The notes beneath the pieces are model-generated. The model ran no database searches and was not told the DNA's origin. It was given only the letters and a program-made list of their open reading frames with translations. This document shows positions 5,144 through 19,789 of a stretch of 25,008 nucleotides of DNA, in pieces (position 1 is the first letter of the stretch; every line of letters begins with the position of its first letter). Position numbers and translations under genes: made by a program. Source of the DNA: Lentisphaeria bacterium UBA4640 (lineage in GTDB: Bacteria > Verrucomicrobiota > Lentisphaeria > Victivallales > UBA1829); NCBI GenBank assembly GCA_002405835.1, contig DHMO01000025.1, positions 18,065 to 43,072 of the forward strand. The letters are read 5' to 3'.

Positions 5144-8100
5144 ATGCCTGAACGTGTGAATTTCGGAAAATTGAAGGAAGTGCTGGAAATACCGGACCTC
5201 ATCGGTATTCAGATCGACTCCTATAAATCTTTCCTGCAGCTCGACGTCCCGGAAGACCAGCGTAAAAACCAGGGTCTCCAGGAGGTTTTCAACGAAGTCT
5301 TCCCAATCGAAAGTTTTGACAAACAGATGGTCCTGGAGTTCGTCTCCTATTCCTTGGGCCTTCCGAAGCAGGATACCGTTGACTGCATCAAAGACGGAAA
5401 TACTTACAGCGCCTCGCTTCATGTTGATTTCAGATTTAAAAACAAAGACGCCATTGTAAATGAAAACGTCTACATCGGTGAAATCCCGATGATGACCGAA
5501 CGCGGTACTTTCATTATCAACGGCGCGGAGCGCGTTATCATCAGCCAGCTGCACAGATCTCCGGGCATCTGCTTCGAGAAGACCCGTCACTCCAGCGGAA
5601 GAACGCTCTTCTCCTACAGAATCATTCCGGACCGCGGCTCCTGGATGGAAGTCCAGTTCGATATCAATGACCTGATCTATATTTATCTCGACCGCAAGCG
5701 CAGACGCCGCAAGTTCCTTATCACGACTTTCCTTCGCGCAATCGGTTACGACACCAACCGGGACATCATCGGTTCCGCTTACGAACTCAAGACCATGACG
5801 CCGGGTCAGCTCCTCAAGCAGGATGACATCTCGGCTTATTATACCTTTGAACCCGTTCTTGATTCCAACGGGGTCACTGTCGTTCAGGAATTCCTCCAGC
5901 TCAACGAATCCCATGTCAAATCCATGGTCGAAGCGAAAATCAAAAACGTTGAACTCGCTTACATTCCCGATGGAGATTCCTACCTCATCAACTGTCTCCA
6001 GCGCGATCCGGCTCATACCCCGGACGATGCACTCAAGGAGATTTACCGCAGAATGCGTCCCGGCGATCCCCCGAGCGTCACCAACTCGAAGCAGCTTCTC
6101 AAGAGACTCTTCTTCGACGTCAAACGCTATGACCTCGGCATGGTCGGTCGTTACAAACTGAATGAGCGCCTGAAAATCGACGTTCCTCTGAACGAGCGCA
6201 TCCTCGACAAGGTCGACCTCATGGAAGCGACCAAGTCCCTCATGAAGCTCCGCAGCAACACCGGCGGTCATACCGATGATATCGACCACCTGGGAAGCCG
6301 CCGCGTCAGAACCGTCGGCGAACTGCTTCAGAACCACTGCCGCGTCGGACTCCTCCGTACGGAACGTCTGATCCGCGAACGCATGGCACTGCTGAATTCC
6401 GATGACACTGGAACGACTCCGTCGAAGCTCATCAACCAGAAGGCTTTTGCCGGAGTGATCCGTGACTTCTTCGCCCGCAACCAGCTTTCGCAGTTCATGG
6501 ATCAGGTCAATCCGCTTTCCGAGCTGACCAACAAGCGCCGTCTCTCCGCTCTCGGACCCGGCGGTCTGAGCCGCGAACGCGCTGGATTCGAAGTCCGCGA
6601 CGTTCACAACAGCCATTACGGACGTATCTGCCCGATCGAAACCCCTGAAGGTCCGAACATCGGTCTTATTTCGTCGCTCTCGCTCTATGCGAAGATCAAC
6701 GAATTCGGTTTTCTCGAAACTCCGTACCGCCGCGTGGAAAATTGCCATGTCACCGATCAGATCGACTATCTTTCCGCTGACAAGGAAGAGCATTTCGTGA
6801 TCGCTCAGGCAAACGCTCCGCTCGACGAAAACAACAATTTCATCAACCCGACCGTGATGTCCCGTCTGATGGGCGAGCCGGCCGAGCGTCCGCGCGAAGA
6901 TGTTCAGTATATGGACGTCTCTCCGAAACAGCTCGTCAGCGCCGCCGCAGGACTCGTTCCGTTCCTGGAACACGACGATGCGAACCGCGCTTTGATGGGA
7001 TCGAACATGCAGCGCCAGGCTGTCCCGCTGATGGTGACGGAGTCGCCGTATGTCGGAACCGGTCTTGAAAAGAAAGTCGCTTTCGATTCCCGCGCGGTTA
7101 CCGCTTCCAAGACGAACGGTATCGTTGCAGAGGTTTCCGCAGCTGAGGTTGTCGTGACAACCGACGGCAAGACGAGAAAAGAGACTTCCGACCCGAATCC
7201 GGCGGTTTACCGCATGGTCAAGTTCCTGCGCAGCAACGCCGGAACCTGCGTCAACCAGCGCCCGATCGTCCGCAGCGGTCAAGTCGTCAAGATCGGCGAT
7301 GCAATTGCCGACGGTTCCGCGACCGATCATGGAGAGCTTGCTCTCGGCAAGAACGTTTTCGTGGCGTTCATGCCGTGGTGCGGATACAACTTCGAAGACG
7401 CTATCGTGCTCAGCGAACGTCTTGTGAAAGAGGACGTTTACACCAGCGTTCATGTGGATGAATTCGAAATCACCAGCCGTGAGACCAAACTCGGACCGGA
7501 AGAGATCACCCGCGACATCCCGAACGTCAGCGATGAGGTGCTCCGCAACCTCGGACCCGACGGCGTTGTCCGTCTCGGCGCTGAAGTCAAGCCGGGCGAT
7601 ATTCTCGTCGGCAAGATCACCCCGAAATCCGAAACGGAACTCGCTCCGGAAGAGCGTCTGCTCCGCGCAATCTTCGGTGAAAAGGCCGCAGACGTCAAGG
7701 ATTCCAGCCTGGTTGTCCCGAGCGGCAAGGGCGGTATCGTGATGGATGTGCGTGTGGAACATGCGAAAGATCCGTCCAGACAGTCCATGACCAAGTCTGA
7801 GCGCCGCAAACAGATCAAGCACAGCAAGGATCAGTACAAAGAGCAGTATACAGTTCTGATTGATGAGATGACCGAGAAGCTCGAAGCTGTTCTGAACGGA
7901 CAGAAGCTGCCGTGCCCGATCTATGACACCTCGTCCTCTCGCGACGATGTGATTCTTGTTTCGGCGAACCGCAAGGTTACGACCGCTTCAATTGCAAAAC
8001 TTGCGAACAAGTACGATTCCTATCGTATGGAAGACTGCGAGATCAAGCATACGATTGACGAGATCATCGGCTCCTATAAATCGCGTTTCGAGAGCATCGA

Positions 8101-8991
8101 GCGCATGAAAGCCGAATCCATTGACGCTCTTGAGAACGGCGATGGCGACGATCTCGGCGCAATCAAGAAAGTTAAAGTTTACATTGCTTCCAAGCGCAAG
8201 GTTCAGGTCGGCGACAAGATGGCAGGACGTCACGGAAACAAGGGTATTGTTTCCCGAATCGTTCCGGTCGAAGATATGCCGTTCCTGCCCGACGGAACGC
8301 CGGTCGATATCGTTCTGAACCCGCTGGGCGTGCCGTCTCGAATGAACGTTGGACAGGTTCTTGAAACCCATCTCGGCTGGGCTGCCAAGATGCTTGGCTT
8401 CAAGGCTGCAACCCCGGTGTTCGACGGCGTGACGGAAGAGATTATCGTCGATATGATGAAGAAAGCCAACGAAAAGATCACCGAAAAGACCGGTGAAGAC
8501 TTCAAGTGGGGCTTCCGCGAAATCAACGGCGAACGCGTGTTTGACGGCAAGACCGATCTTTACGACGGACGCACCGGCAACAAGTTCGATCAGCGCGTTA
8601 TGGTCGGTCAGATTTACATGCTGAAACTCGACCACCTGGTTGCGAACAAGATCCATGCGCGTTCGGTCGGACCGTATTCGCTGGTTACACAGCAGCCTCT
8701 GGGCGGTAAAGCCCAGCATGGCGGACAGCGTTTCGGCGAGATGGAAGTGTGGGCGCTTGAGGCTTACGGCGCTGCGCACACCCTTCAGGAAATGCTTACC
8801 GTCAAGAGCGACGACGTTTCCGGAAGAGCGAAGATTTACGAATCCATTGTCAAGGGACAGAATGTCCTGGAGGCCGGCCGTCCGGAATCCTTCAACGTTC
8901 TGCTTAAGGAAATGCAGAGTCTCGGCTTGGATGTACGAACTGTCAAACACTCGGAATTACCGAAGAATGAAACAGCCGGAGGGACTGAACA

Positions 8992-8995
<4 letters not shown>
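5144..8995 (+). CDS. rpoB: RNA polymerase beta subunit
   Basis: The 1283-residue catalytic subunit forms one half of the polymerase active centre. The start ATG at 5144 follows AAGGTGG. An in-frame GTG at 5135 overlaps that site and is less likely. The rifampicin cluster lies at about 444-470, followed by S-R-E-R-A-G-F-E-V-R-D-V-H and C-P-I-E-T-P-E-G-P-N-I-G-L. The active-site motif GDKMAGRHGNKG is at 1023-1034, and the C-terminal G-Q-R-F-G-E-M-E-V-W-A-L-E-A-Y-G-A motif is intact. Residue N463 (codon AAC, 6530-6532) replaces the His found at E. coli position 526. V455 replaces Asn518, while the equivalents of D516 and S531 are kept. The stop overlaps the rpoC GTG start by four bases. Confidence 0.98.
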
Positions 8996-13329
<4,334 letters not shown>

Positions 13330-13371
13330 GGCGAAAAAAGCTGAAAAAATAAAAAAAAGTTTCCCTTATAC

Positions 13372-13400
13372 TTGAAAAACAGCAAACAGTGCGTTATATT
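13372..13400 (+). promoter_or_regulatory. Strong sigma-70-type promoter for the rpsL operon
   Basis: The -35 is TTGAAA (13372-13377), then exactly 17 bases, then -10 TATATT (13395-13400). An A-rich tract (13330-13360) upstream could act as an UP-like element. Initiation would be near 13407, leaving a leader of about 45 bases before rpsL. It starts a new transcription unit after rpoC and shares both hexamers with the tuf promoter. Confidence 0.8.
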
Positions 13401-13416
13401 AAACGCCTGTTTGCTG
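13380..13416 (+). repeat. Near-perfect 15-bp inverted repeat across the rpsL -10
   Basis: CAGCAAACAG (13380-13389) is the exact reverse complement of CTGTTTGCTG (13407-13416). Inside it GCGTT (13391-13395) matches AACGC (13402-13406), with a single unpaired T at 13390. The palindrome encloses the -10 element and the start point, the usual place for an operator. If read-through RNA from rpoC is made, the same sequence would fold into a hairpin, but no T-run follows. Its right half, GTTTGCTG, recurs at the tuf promoter. Confidence 0.75.
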
Positions 13417-13452
13417 TACTAAAGTATAAAGGACACAGGTGAAGGAAAAAAG

Positions 13453-13854
13453 ATGCCGACAATCAACCAACTGGTAAAGGCCGGTCGCAGACCGAAAGTC
13501 GCCAAGAGCAAATCGAAAGCTCTTACTAAATGCCCGCAGAGACGTGGAGTCTGCCTGCAGGTTACAACAAGAACGCCGAAGAAGCCGAACTCCGCGCTGC
13601 GTAAAATCGCGAAGGTTCGTCTTACGAACGGTCAGGAAATTACCGCTTACATCGGCGGTGAGGGACACAACCTTCAGGAGCACTCTGTTGTTCTCGTGAA
13701 GGGCGGTCGTGTTCGTGACCTCCCCGGTGTTCGTTATCACATCGTCCGCGGTGCGCTTGACAGTCTTGGCGTTGAAGGCCGTAAACAGGGCCGTTCCAAG
13801 TACGGAGCCAAAGTGCCGAAGGCCGGCGAAACAGCAGGCAAAAAGAAAAAATAA
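13453..13854 (+). CDS. rpsL: 30S ribosomal protein S12
   Basis: S12 sits at the decoding centre and controls tRNA selection accuracy. The 133-residue protein begins MPTINQLVKAGRR and contains the invariant TPKKPNSALRK loop with K43 kept. The second decoding loop reads GGRVRDLPGVRYH, with Arg at position 88 (codon CGT, 13714-13716) instead of the usual Lys. The C-terminal tail is Lys-rich (AGKKKK) and slightly longer than in E. coli. It is first in the str-type operon, with rpsG 15 bases downstream. Confidence 0.97.
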   Translation: MPTINQLVKAGRRPKVAKSKSKALTKCPQRRGVCLQVTTRTPKKPNSALRKIAKVRLTNGQEITAYIGGEGHNLQEHSVVLVKGGRVRDLPGVRYHIVRGALDSLGVEGRKQGRSKYGAKVPKAGETAGKKKK

Positions 13855-13869
13855 TCAGGATGAAGTGAA

Positions 13870-14340
13870 ATGAGAAGACGTAAAATCACGAAAAGAGTGC
13901 TGATTCCCGATGTCAAGTACAACAGCGAGCTTGTTGCCCGCCTGATCAATACCATCATGCGCAACGGCAAGAAGTCTGTTGCTCAGAGCATCGTTTACGG
14001 TGCTTTCGATCAGCTCAAGGCAAAGAAAAAAGATATGGAGCCGCTTGAGGTCTTCATTCAGGCTGTTGAGAACATCAAGCCGAAAGTCGAAGTCAAGAGC
14101 CGTCGAGTCGGCGGAGCTACCTATCAGGTTCCCATCGACGTCCCGGCTGAACGCCAGGTTGCTCTCGCGATGCGCTGGATCACAACCTATTCCCAGGCTA
14201 AAAAGGGAAAATCCATGACGGATGCTCTCGCTTCCGAGCTTCTTGATGCATTCGACAACCAGGGCGCTTCCATCAAGAAGAAGGAAGATACGCACAAGAT
14301 GGCGCAGGCCAACAAGGCTTTTGCCCATTACAGATGGTAA
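13870..14340 (+). CDS. rpsG: 30S ribosomal protein S7
   Basis: The 156-residue product matches the family length. S7 nucleates assembly of the 30S head and contacts E-site tRNA. The start MRRRKITKR is a typical basic arm. The central V-E-V-K-S-R-R-V-G-G-A-T-Y-Q-V-P and R-W-I motifs, and the terminal H-K-M-A-x-A-N-K-A-F-A-H-Y-R-W, are all present. The 15-base gap after rpsL contains only the ribosome binding site, so the larger rpsL-rpsG spacer used for S7 autoregulation in E. coli is missing here. Confidence 0.97.
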   Translation: MRRRKITKRVLIPDVKYNSELVARLINTIMRNGKKSVAQSIVYGAFDQLKAKKKDMEPLEVFIQAVENIKPKVEVKSRRVGGATYQVPIDVPAERQVALAMRWITTYSQAKKGKSMTDALASELLDAFDNQGASIKKKEDTHKMAQANKAFAHYRW

Positions 14341-14374
14341 TCTCAACACAACATGCTCATTGAAAGACTGAACT

Positions 14375-16497
<2,123 letters not shown>

Positions 16498-16501
<4 letters not shown>

Positions 16502-16833
16502 GCACAAAACCGAGTGCAAAAGCCGTACAGAAGATCCGTATCAAACTTCAGGCGTACGAACACCGTATTCTTGATCAGTCTGTTGCGGAGATTCTTAACA
16601 CCGCCCGCAAGACGGGTTCCATGGTTGCGGGACCGATTCCGCTTCCGACCCGTGTTCAGCGTTACACCGTGAACCGCTCTCCCCATGTTGACAAGAAGTC
16701 CATGGATCAGTTTGAGAGCCGCACACACAAGCGTCTTATGGATATCATCAATCCGACGGCGAGAACAGTGGATGAGCTGAAGAAGCTGAATCTTCCTGCC
16801 GGTGTTGATATTTTATTGAAGGTTGGAAAATAA
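16498..16833 (+). CDS. rpsJ: 30S ribosomal protein S10
   Basis: This is a 111-residue protein of the 30S head that also serves as NusE in antitermination and binds NusG. The body I-R-I-K-L-Q-A-Y-E-H-R-I-L-D, the GPIPLPT loop and the R-S-P-H-V-x-K-K-S-x-x-Q-F-E motif are standard. The N-terminal extension of about 8-9 residues (MSTKPSAKA) precedes the usual start. An ATGA overlap with fusA suggests coupled translation. It leaves no room for the long L4-responsive leader that precedes rpsJ in E. coli. A structured spacer lies instead after this gene. Confidence 0.96.
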
Positions 16834-16847
16834 TTCCAATGAAAACA

Positions 16848-16926
16848 CTCCGGTTCGGGGAATCCGTTTCCGAGCCGGAGCAAAAAAGCTTGGGCACCAA
16901 GGCCTTTTCCGAGAGGGCAAGTGCCC
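16848..16926 (+). promoter_or_regulatory. Structured leader-like spacer between rpsJ and rplC
   Basis: CTCCGGTTCGG (16848-16858) pairs with CCGAGCCGGAG (16870-16880) over 11 pairs with one G-U. A second element, GGGCAC (16892-16897) with GTGCCC (16921-16926), encloses a small GCC/GGC hairpin and ends four bases before the rplC ribosome binding site. The 105-base spacer is unusually long and structured for this compact cluster. It may be a ribosomal-protein-responsive leader, with L3 or L4 as obvious candidates. The pairings are seen; the regulator is a guess. Confidence 0.55.
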
Positions 16927-16938
16927 GGAAGGAGCAGA

Positions 16939-17571
16939 ATGAAAGGTATTATCGGAAAGAAAGTCGGTATGACTCAGGTCTACGACGAGAAGGGAACACT
17001 TGTTCCGGTTACGGTCATTGAGGCCGGACCCTGCGTCGTTCTTGACGTCAAGACACAGGAGAGGGACGGCTATACGGCTGTTCAGGTTGGATTCGGCTCT
17101 CGCAAAGTCAAAAATGTCACGAAACAGGTACTCGGTACGGTGGTCAAGGCCGGATTGGAGAAGAATCCGCCGGCGGTGATCAAGGAGTTCCGCACGGAAG
17201 GCGATTGCAGCCTCGAAGTCGGCGCCGTTGTGAAGGCGGATATCTTCGCGGCAGGTGAATTCCTCGACATCACCGGAACCACCAAAGGCAAAGGCTACAA
17301 CGGCGTTATGGTTCGTCATCACTTCAAAGGCGGACGTGACGGACACGGCGGCGGCTGGCACAGAAAGCCGGGCTCCATCGGTTGCCGTGAATGGCCTGGC
17401 AACATCATCAAGGGCAAGAAAATGGCGGGTCAGCTGGGCAATGCCTCCAGAACCGTCCAGAATCTGCGAATCGTCAGCGTCTCGGCAGAGGAAAACCTGC
17501 TGTTCGTGAGAGGCGCCGTCCCGGGACCGAATGGCGGAACTCTGTTCGTCAAACAGGCCAAGAAGAAATAA
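16939..17571 (+). CDS. rplC: 50S ribosomal protein L3
   Basis: This 210-residue assembly-initiator protein reaches the peptidyl transferase centre with its long loop. It begins MKGIIGKKVGMTQVYDEKG. The loop region contains G-K-G-Y-N-G-V-M, H-R-K-P-G-S-I-G and G-K-K-M-A-G-Q-L-G-N. The start at 16939 is supported by AAGGAG five to eight bases upstream. An in-frame GTG at 16921 would add six residues and lies inside the spacer hairpin. Where E. coli L3 has the methylated Gln after PGSIG, this protein has C-R-E, so that modification is not expected. Confidence 0.96.
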   Translation: MKGIIGKKVGMTQVYDEKGTLVPVTVIEAGPCVVLDVKTQERDGYTAVQVGFGSRKVKNVTKQVLGTVVKAGLEKNPPAVIKEFRTEGDCSLEVGAVVKADIFAAGEFLDITGTTKGKGYNGVMVRHHFKGGRDGHGGGWHRKPGSIGCREWPGNIIKGKKMAGQLGNASRTVQNLRIVSVSAEENLLFVRGAVPGPNGGTLFVKQAKKK

Positions 17572-17613
17572 TCCGCGGCGGATAACCTCAACTACTAAAC
17601 AACAGGTGAAACA

Positions 17614-18243
17614 ATGTCCATGAATATTGACATCTTCAATATCAAGGGAGAAAAAGTCGGCGACTACACGCTCGATGATTCCTGCCTTGAATTTGACAAA
17701 GGTGCACAGGCAGTGCACGATACAGTGGTCGGCTTCCTCGCGGAACTCCGCGCGGGCACGGCGTCCACCAAGACCAGAGCGGAAGTCTCCGGCAGCGGCA
17801 AGAAGCCTTTCAAGCAGAAAGGTCTCGGCCGTGCACGTGCCGGCAGCACGAGAAACCCGGTCTGGCGTCACGGCGGTGTTGCGTTCGGTCCCAAGCCGCG
17901 CAGCTTCGCGTTCAAACTCAACGCCAAGGTCAAACAGCTTGCTCTCAAGCGCTCCTTCTCCGAAAAGGTGAAAGAGGGTGCGGTCATCGTTCTGGAGAAC
18001 TTCGATCTTCAGGATGCCAAGACCAAGAGCGCCGCAGCCGTTCTGAAAGCCTTCAAGGCGGAAGCCGCCAAGGTTCTCATCGCGGTCAAGGAATATGAAG
18101 AGAATCAGCTCAGAGCCACGGGCAACCTGCCGCTCGCGATCCTCATCAAAGCCGCATCGGTGAATACCTATCAGGTAGTCTATTCCGATAAGCTGATGTT
18201 CACCAAAGAAGCGCTCGACGAATTCGTCAAGCGTCTCGCTTGA
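17614..18243 (+). CDS. rplD: 50S ribosomal protein L4
   Basis: The 209-residue product is the usual length. L4 lines the peptide exit tunnel and in E. coli represses its own operon. The extended tunnel loop reads T-R-A-E-V-S-G-S-G-K-K-P-F-K-Q-K-G-L-G-R-A-R, then W-R-H-G-G-V-A-F-G-P-K-P-R. The C-terminal alpha/beta part ends LDEFVKRLA. Two ATGs (17614 and 17620) are possible; the first is better spaced from AGGTGA. It follows rplC after 42 bases that hold a small TCCGC/GCGGA hairpin. Confidence 0.96.
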   Translation: MSMNIDIFNIKGEKVGDYTLDDSCLEFDKGAQAVHDTVVGFLAELRAGTASTKTRAEVSGSGKKPFKQKGLGRARAGSTRNPVWRHGGVAFGPKPRSFAFKLNAKVKQLALKRSFSEKVKEGAVIVLENFDLQDAKTKSAAAVLKAFKAEAAKVLIAVKEYEENQLRATGNLPLAILIKAASVNTYQVVYSDKLMFTKEALDEFVKRLA

Positions 18244-18262
18244 GCAGAGGAGACACGGTAAA

Positions 18263-18547
18263 ATGTCCAAAGCTTTTGAAACCATTCGTAATATTCTCGT
18301 AACCGAGAAGAGCGCGGTTCTGAAAGAAGCCAACCAGTACGCTTTCAAGGTGGCTCCCAAGGCAACCAAACTTGAGGTCGCCGACGCGATCGAGGAAATC
18401 TATCCCGGCGTGAAGGTGAAATCCGTCAACATCATGACCTGCAAAGGCAAGATGAAACGTTCCGGCAGATCCCCCATTCCGGGCAAGCGCCCCGACTGGA
18501 AGAAGGCCGTCGTTTCCCTCGCCGAAGGCTCGATCGACCTCGCGTAA
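18263..18547 (+). CDS. rplW: 50S ribosomal protein L23
   Basis: This 94-residue protein sits at the tunnel exit and docks trigger factor and SRP. It contains the family patterns I-L-V-T-E-K-S, Y-A-F-K-V-A-P-x-A-T-K-L-E-V and V-x-x-V-N-I-M-T-C-K-G-K-M-K-R. The short form, with a modest internal loop (GRSPIPGKRPDWKKA), is typical of bacteria. It lies 19 bases after rplD with a GAGGAGA ribosome binding site, and the rplB site overlaps its stop codon. Confidence 0.95.
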   Translation: MSKAFETIRNILVTEKSAVLKEANQYAFKVAPKATKLEVADAIEEIYPGVKVKSVNIMTCKGKMKRSGRSPIPGKRPDWKKAVVSLAEGSIDLA

Positions 18548-18558
18548 GGAGTTAACAC

Positions 18559-19386
18559 ATGCCTACAAAATCTTTTAATCCGATTACCAAGAGCCGCAGA
18601 TACATCACGGTTCTGGATTATTCCGAACTGACGCGCACCACGCCGCAGAAGAGCCTTACCAAAGGCAAAAAGTCCACCGGCGGACGTAACAGCGCGGGCA
18701 GAATCACCACCCGCTTCCGCGGTAACGGCAACAAGCGCCGCTACAGAATGATCGACTTCAAGCGTACCAAAGACGGTGTGCCCGCGGTCGTTCAGCAGAT
18801 TGAGTACGATCCGAACCGCTCCGCTTTCATCGCCCTTCTGGCGTATGCGGACGGCGAGAAGAGCTACATCCTCGCTCCGGAAGGTCTGACGGTCGGTCAG
18901 ACGGTCGTTTCCGGTGAACAGGCGGAAATCAAGCCGGGCAATGCCATGCCTCTCCGCAACATCCCGGTCGGTCTCGAAATCCACTGCATCGAGTTTGTTC
19001 CCGGACGCGGTGCCAAGATGGTCCGCTCCGCAGGACAGGTTGCGCTGCTCCGTTCCAAAGACGGCGACTACGCGCAGGTCAAGCTCCCCAGCGGTGAAGT
19101 CCGCCTCGTCAATCTCGCCTGCAAAGCGACGATCGGCAAGGTCGGCAACGGCGACCACATGAACGTCTCCCTCGGCAAGGCCGGCAAGAAGCGTTACCTC
19201 GGCAAGAGACCGCACGTCCGCGGACTTGCGATGAACCCGGTCGACCATCCGATGGGCGGCGGTGAAGGCAGAACAAGCGGCGGCGGTCATCCCGTTTCGC
19301 CCTGGGGTCAGCTTGCCAAAGGCAAGAAGACACGCTGCCCGAGAAAGAACAGCAAACGCTTCATCGTTGAACGGAGGAAGAAATAA
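18559..19386 (+). CDS. rplB: 50S ribosomal protein L2
   Basis: This 275-residue protein is one of the most conserved large-subunit proteins, needed for subunit joining and peptidyl transferase assembly. N-terminal K-S-F-N-P-I-T and G-G-R-N-S-A-G-R-I-T-T-R-F-R-G are standard. The C-terminal functional loop reads MNPVDHPMGGGEG. The His equivalent to E. coli H229 is kept, while the second His of DHPH is Met. AAGGAG overlaps the rplW stop. Its own stop overlaps the rpsS start by one base (TAATG), indicating tight coupling. Confidence 0.97.
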   Translation: MPTKSFNPITKSRRYITVLDYSELTRTTPQKSLTKGKKSTGGRNSAGRITTRFRGNGNKRRYRMIDFKRTKDGVPAVVQQIEYDPNRSAFIALLAYADGEKSYILAPEGLTVGQTVVSGEQAEIKPGNAMPLRNIPVGLEIHCIEFVPGRGAKMVRSAGQVALLRSKDGDYAQVKLPSGEVRLVNLACKATIGKVGNGDHMNVSLGKAGKKRYLGKRPHVRGLAMNPVDHPMGGGEGRTSGGGHPVSPWGQLAKGKKTRCPRKNSKRFIVERRKK

Positions 19387-19661
19387 TGCCCAGATCTATC
19401 AAAAAAGGTCCTTTCGTGGACTATTACCTGATCGAGAAGATCGAGAAAATGGACAAATCCGGCAAGAAGGCCCCGATCAAGACCTGGTCCCGTCGTTCGA
19501 TGGTGATTCCGGATTTTGTCGGACATACCTTCAATGTGCATAACGGCAAGTCCTTTGTTTCCGTGTTCGTCACGGAAAATATGGTTGGACACAGACTCGG
19601 CGAGTTTGCTCCCACCCGTACATTCAAAGGTCACGGCGTTGTCAGCGGCAAGACTGTCTGA
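19386..19661 (+). CDS. rpsS: 30S ribosomal protein S19
   Basis: This 91-residue head protein pairs with S13 at the subunit bridge. It begins MPRSIKKGPFVDYYLIEKIE and contains K-T-W-S-R-R-S-M-V-I-P-D-F-V-G and M-V-G-H-R-L-G-E-F-A-P-T-R-T-F-K-G-H, all family hallmarks. The ATG shares its A with the rplB stop. It is the last ribosomal gene here: a strong intrinsic terminator starts 19 bases after its stop. rplV and rpsC, which normally follow, must be elsewhere or are separately transcribed. Confidence 0.97.
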   Translation: MPRSIKKGPFVDYYLIEKIEKMDKSGKKAPIKTWSRRSMVIPDFVGHTFNVHNGKSFVSVFVTENMVGHRLGEFAPTRTFKGHGVVSGKTV

Positions 19662-19680
19662 TGATCTCTTACTGATCGGA

Positions 19681-19715
19681 AAAACCGGTTCCTCTCGGGG
19701 AGCCGGTTTTTTTTT
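19681..19715 (+). terminator. Strong intrinsic terminator after rpsS
   Basis: The arms at 19681-19692 and 19699-19710 form a 12-bp stem (one G-U pair) with core CCGG and loop TCTCGG, followed by T residues running to 19715. Stem strength and a long T-run make this the clearest terminator of the window. It ends the rpsL-to-rpsS transcription unit and separates it from the dxs-type gene. Confidence 0.93.
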
Positions 19716-19734
19716 CACTTTCTCCGAAAACGAT

Positions 19735-19762
19735 TTGAAACACTCCGTTTTTGTGATAAATT
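19735..19762 (+). promoter_or_regulatory. Likely promoter of the dxs-like gene
   Basis: TTGAAA (19735-19740), a 16-bp spacer and TAAATT (19757-19762) form a reasonable sigma-70-type promoter between the terminator and the coding start at 19790. Initiation near 19769 leaves a leader of about 20 bases containing GAGGTG. Unlike tuf and rpsL, there is no GTTTGCTG element or inverted repeat. Confidence 0.6.
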
Positions 19763-19789
19763 TATGAGTTTTACTTCGAGGTGTTGAGA

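Noticed and set aside
13380..13416. The inverted repeat as a rho-independent terminator of rpoBC
   Set aside because: No T-run follows the stem on the + strand and it overlaps a near-consensus promoter, so an operator or start-site element is the better reading.
19238..19262. Loss of a His in the L2 loop (DHPM instead of DHPH)
   Set aside because: The functionally important His equivalent to E. coli H229 is the first one and is kept. Met at the second position is, from memory, common in other bacteria.
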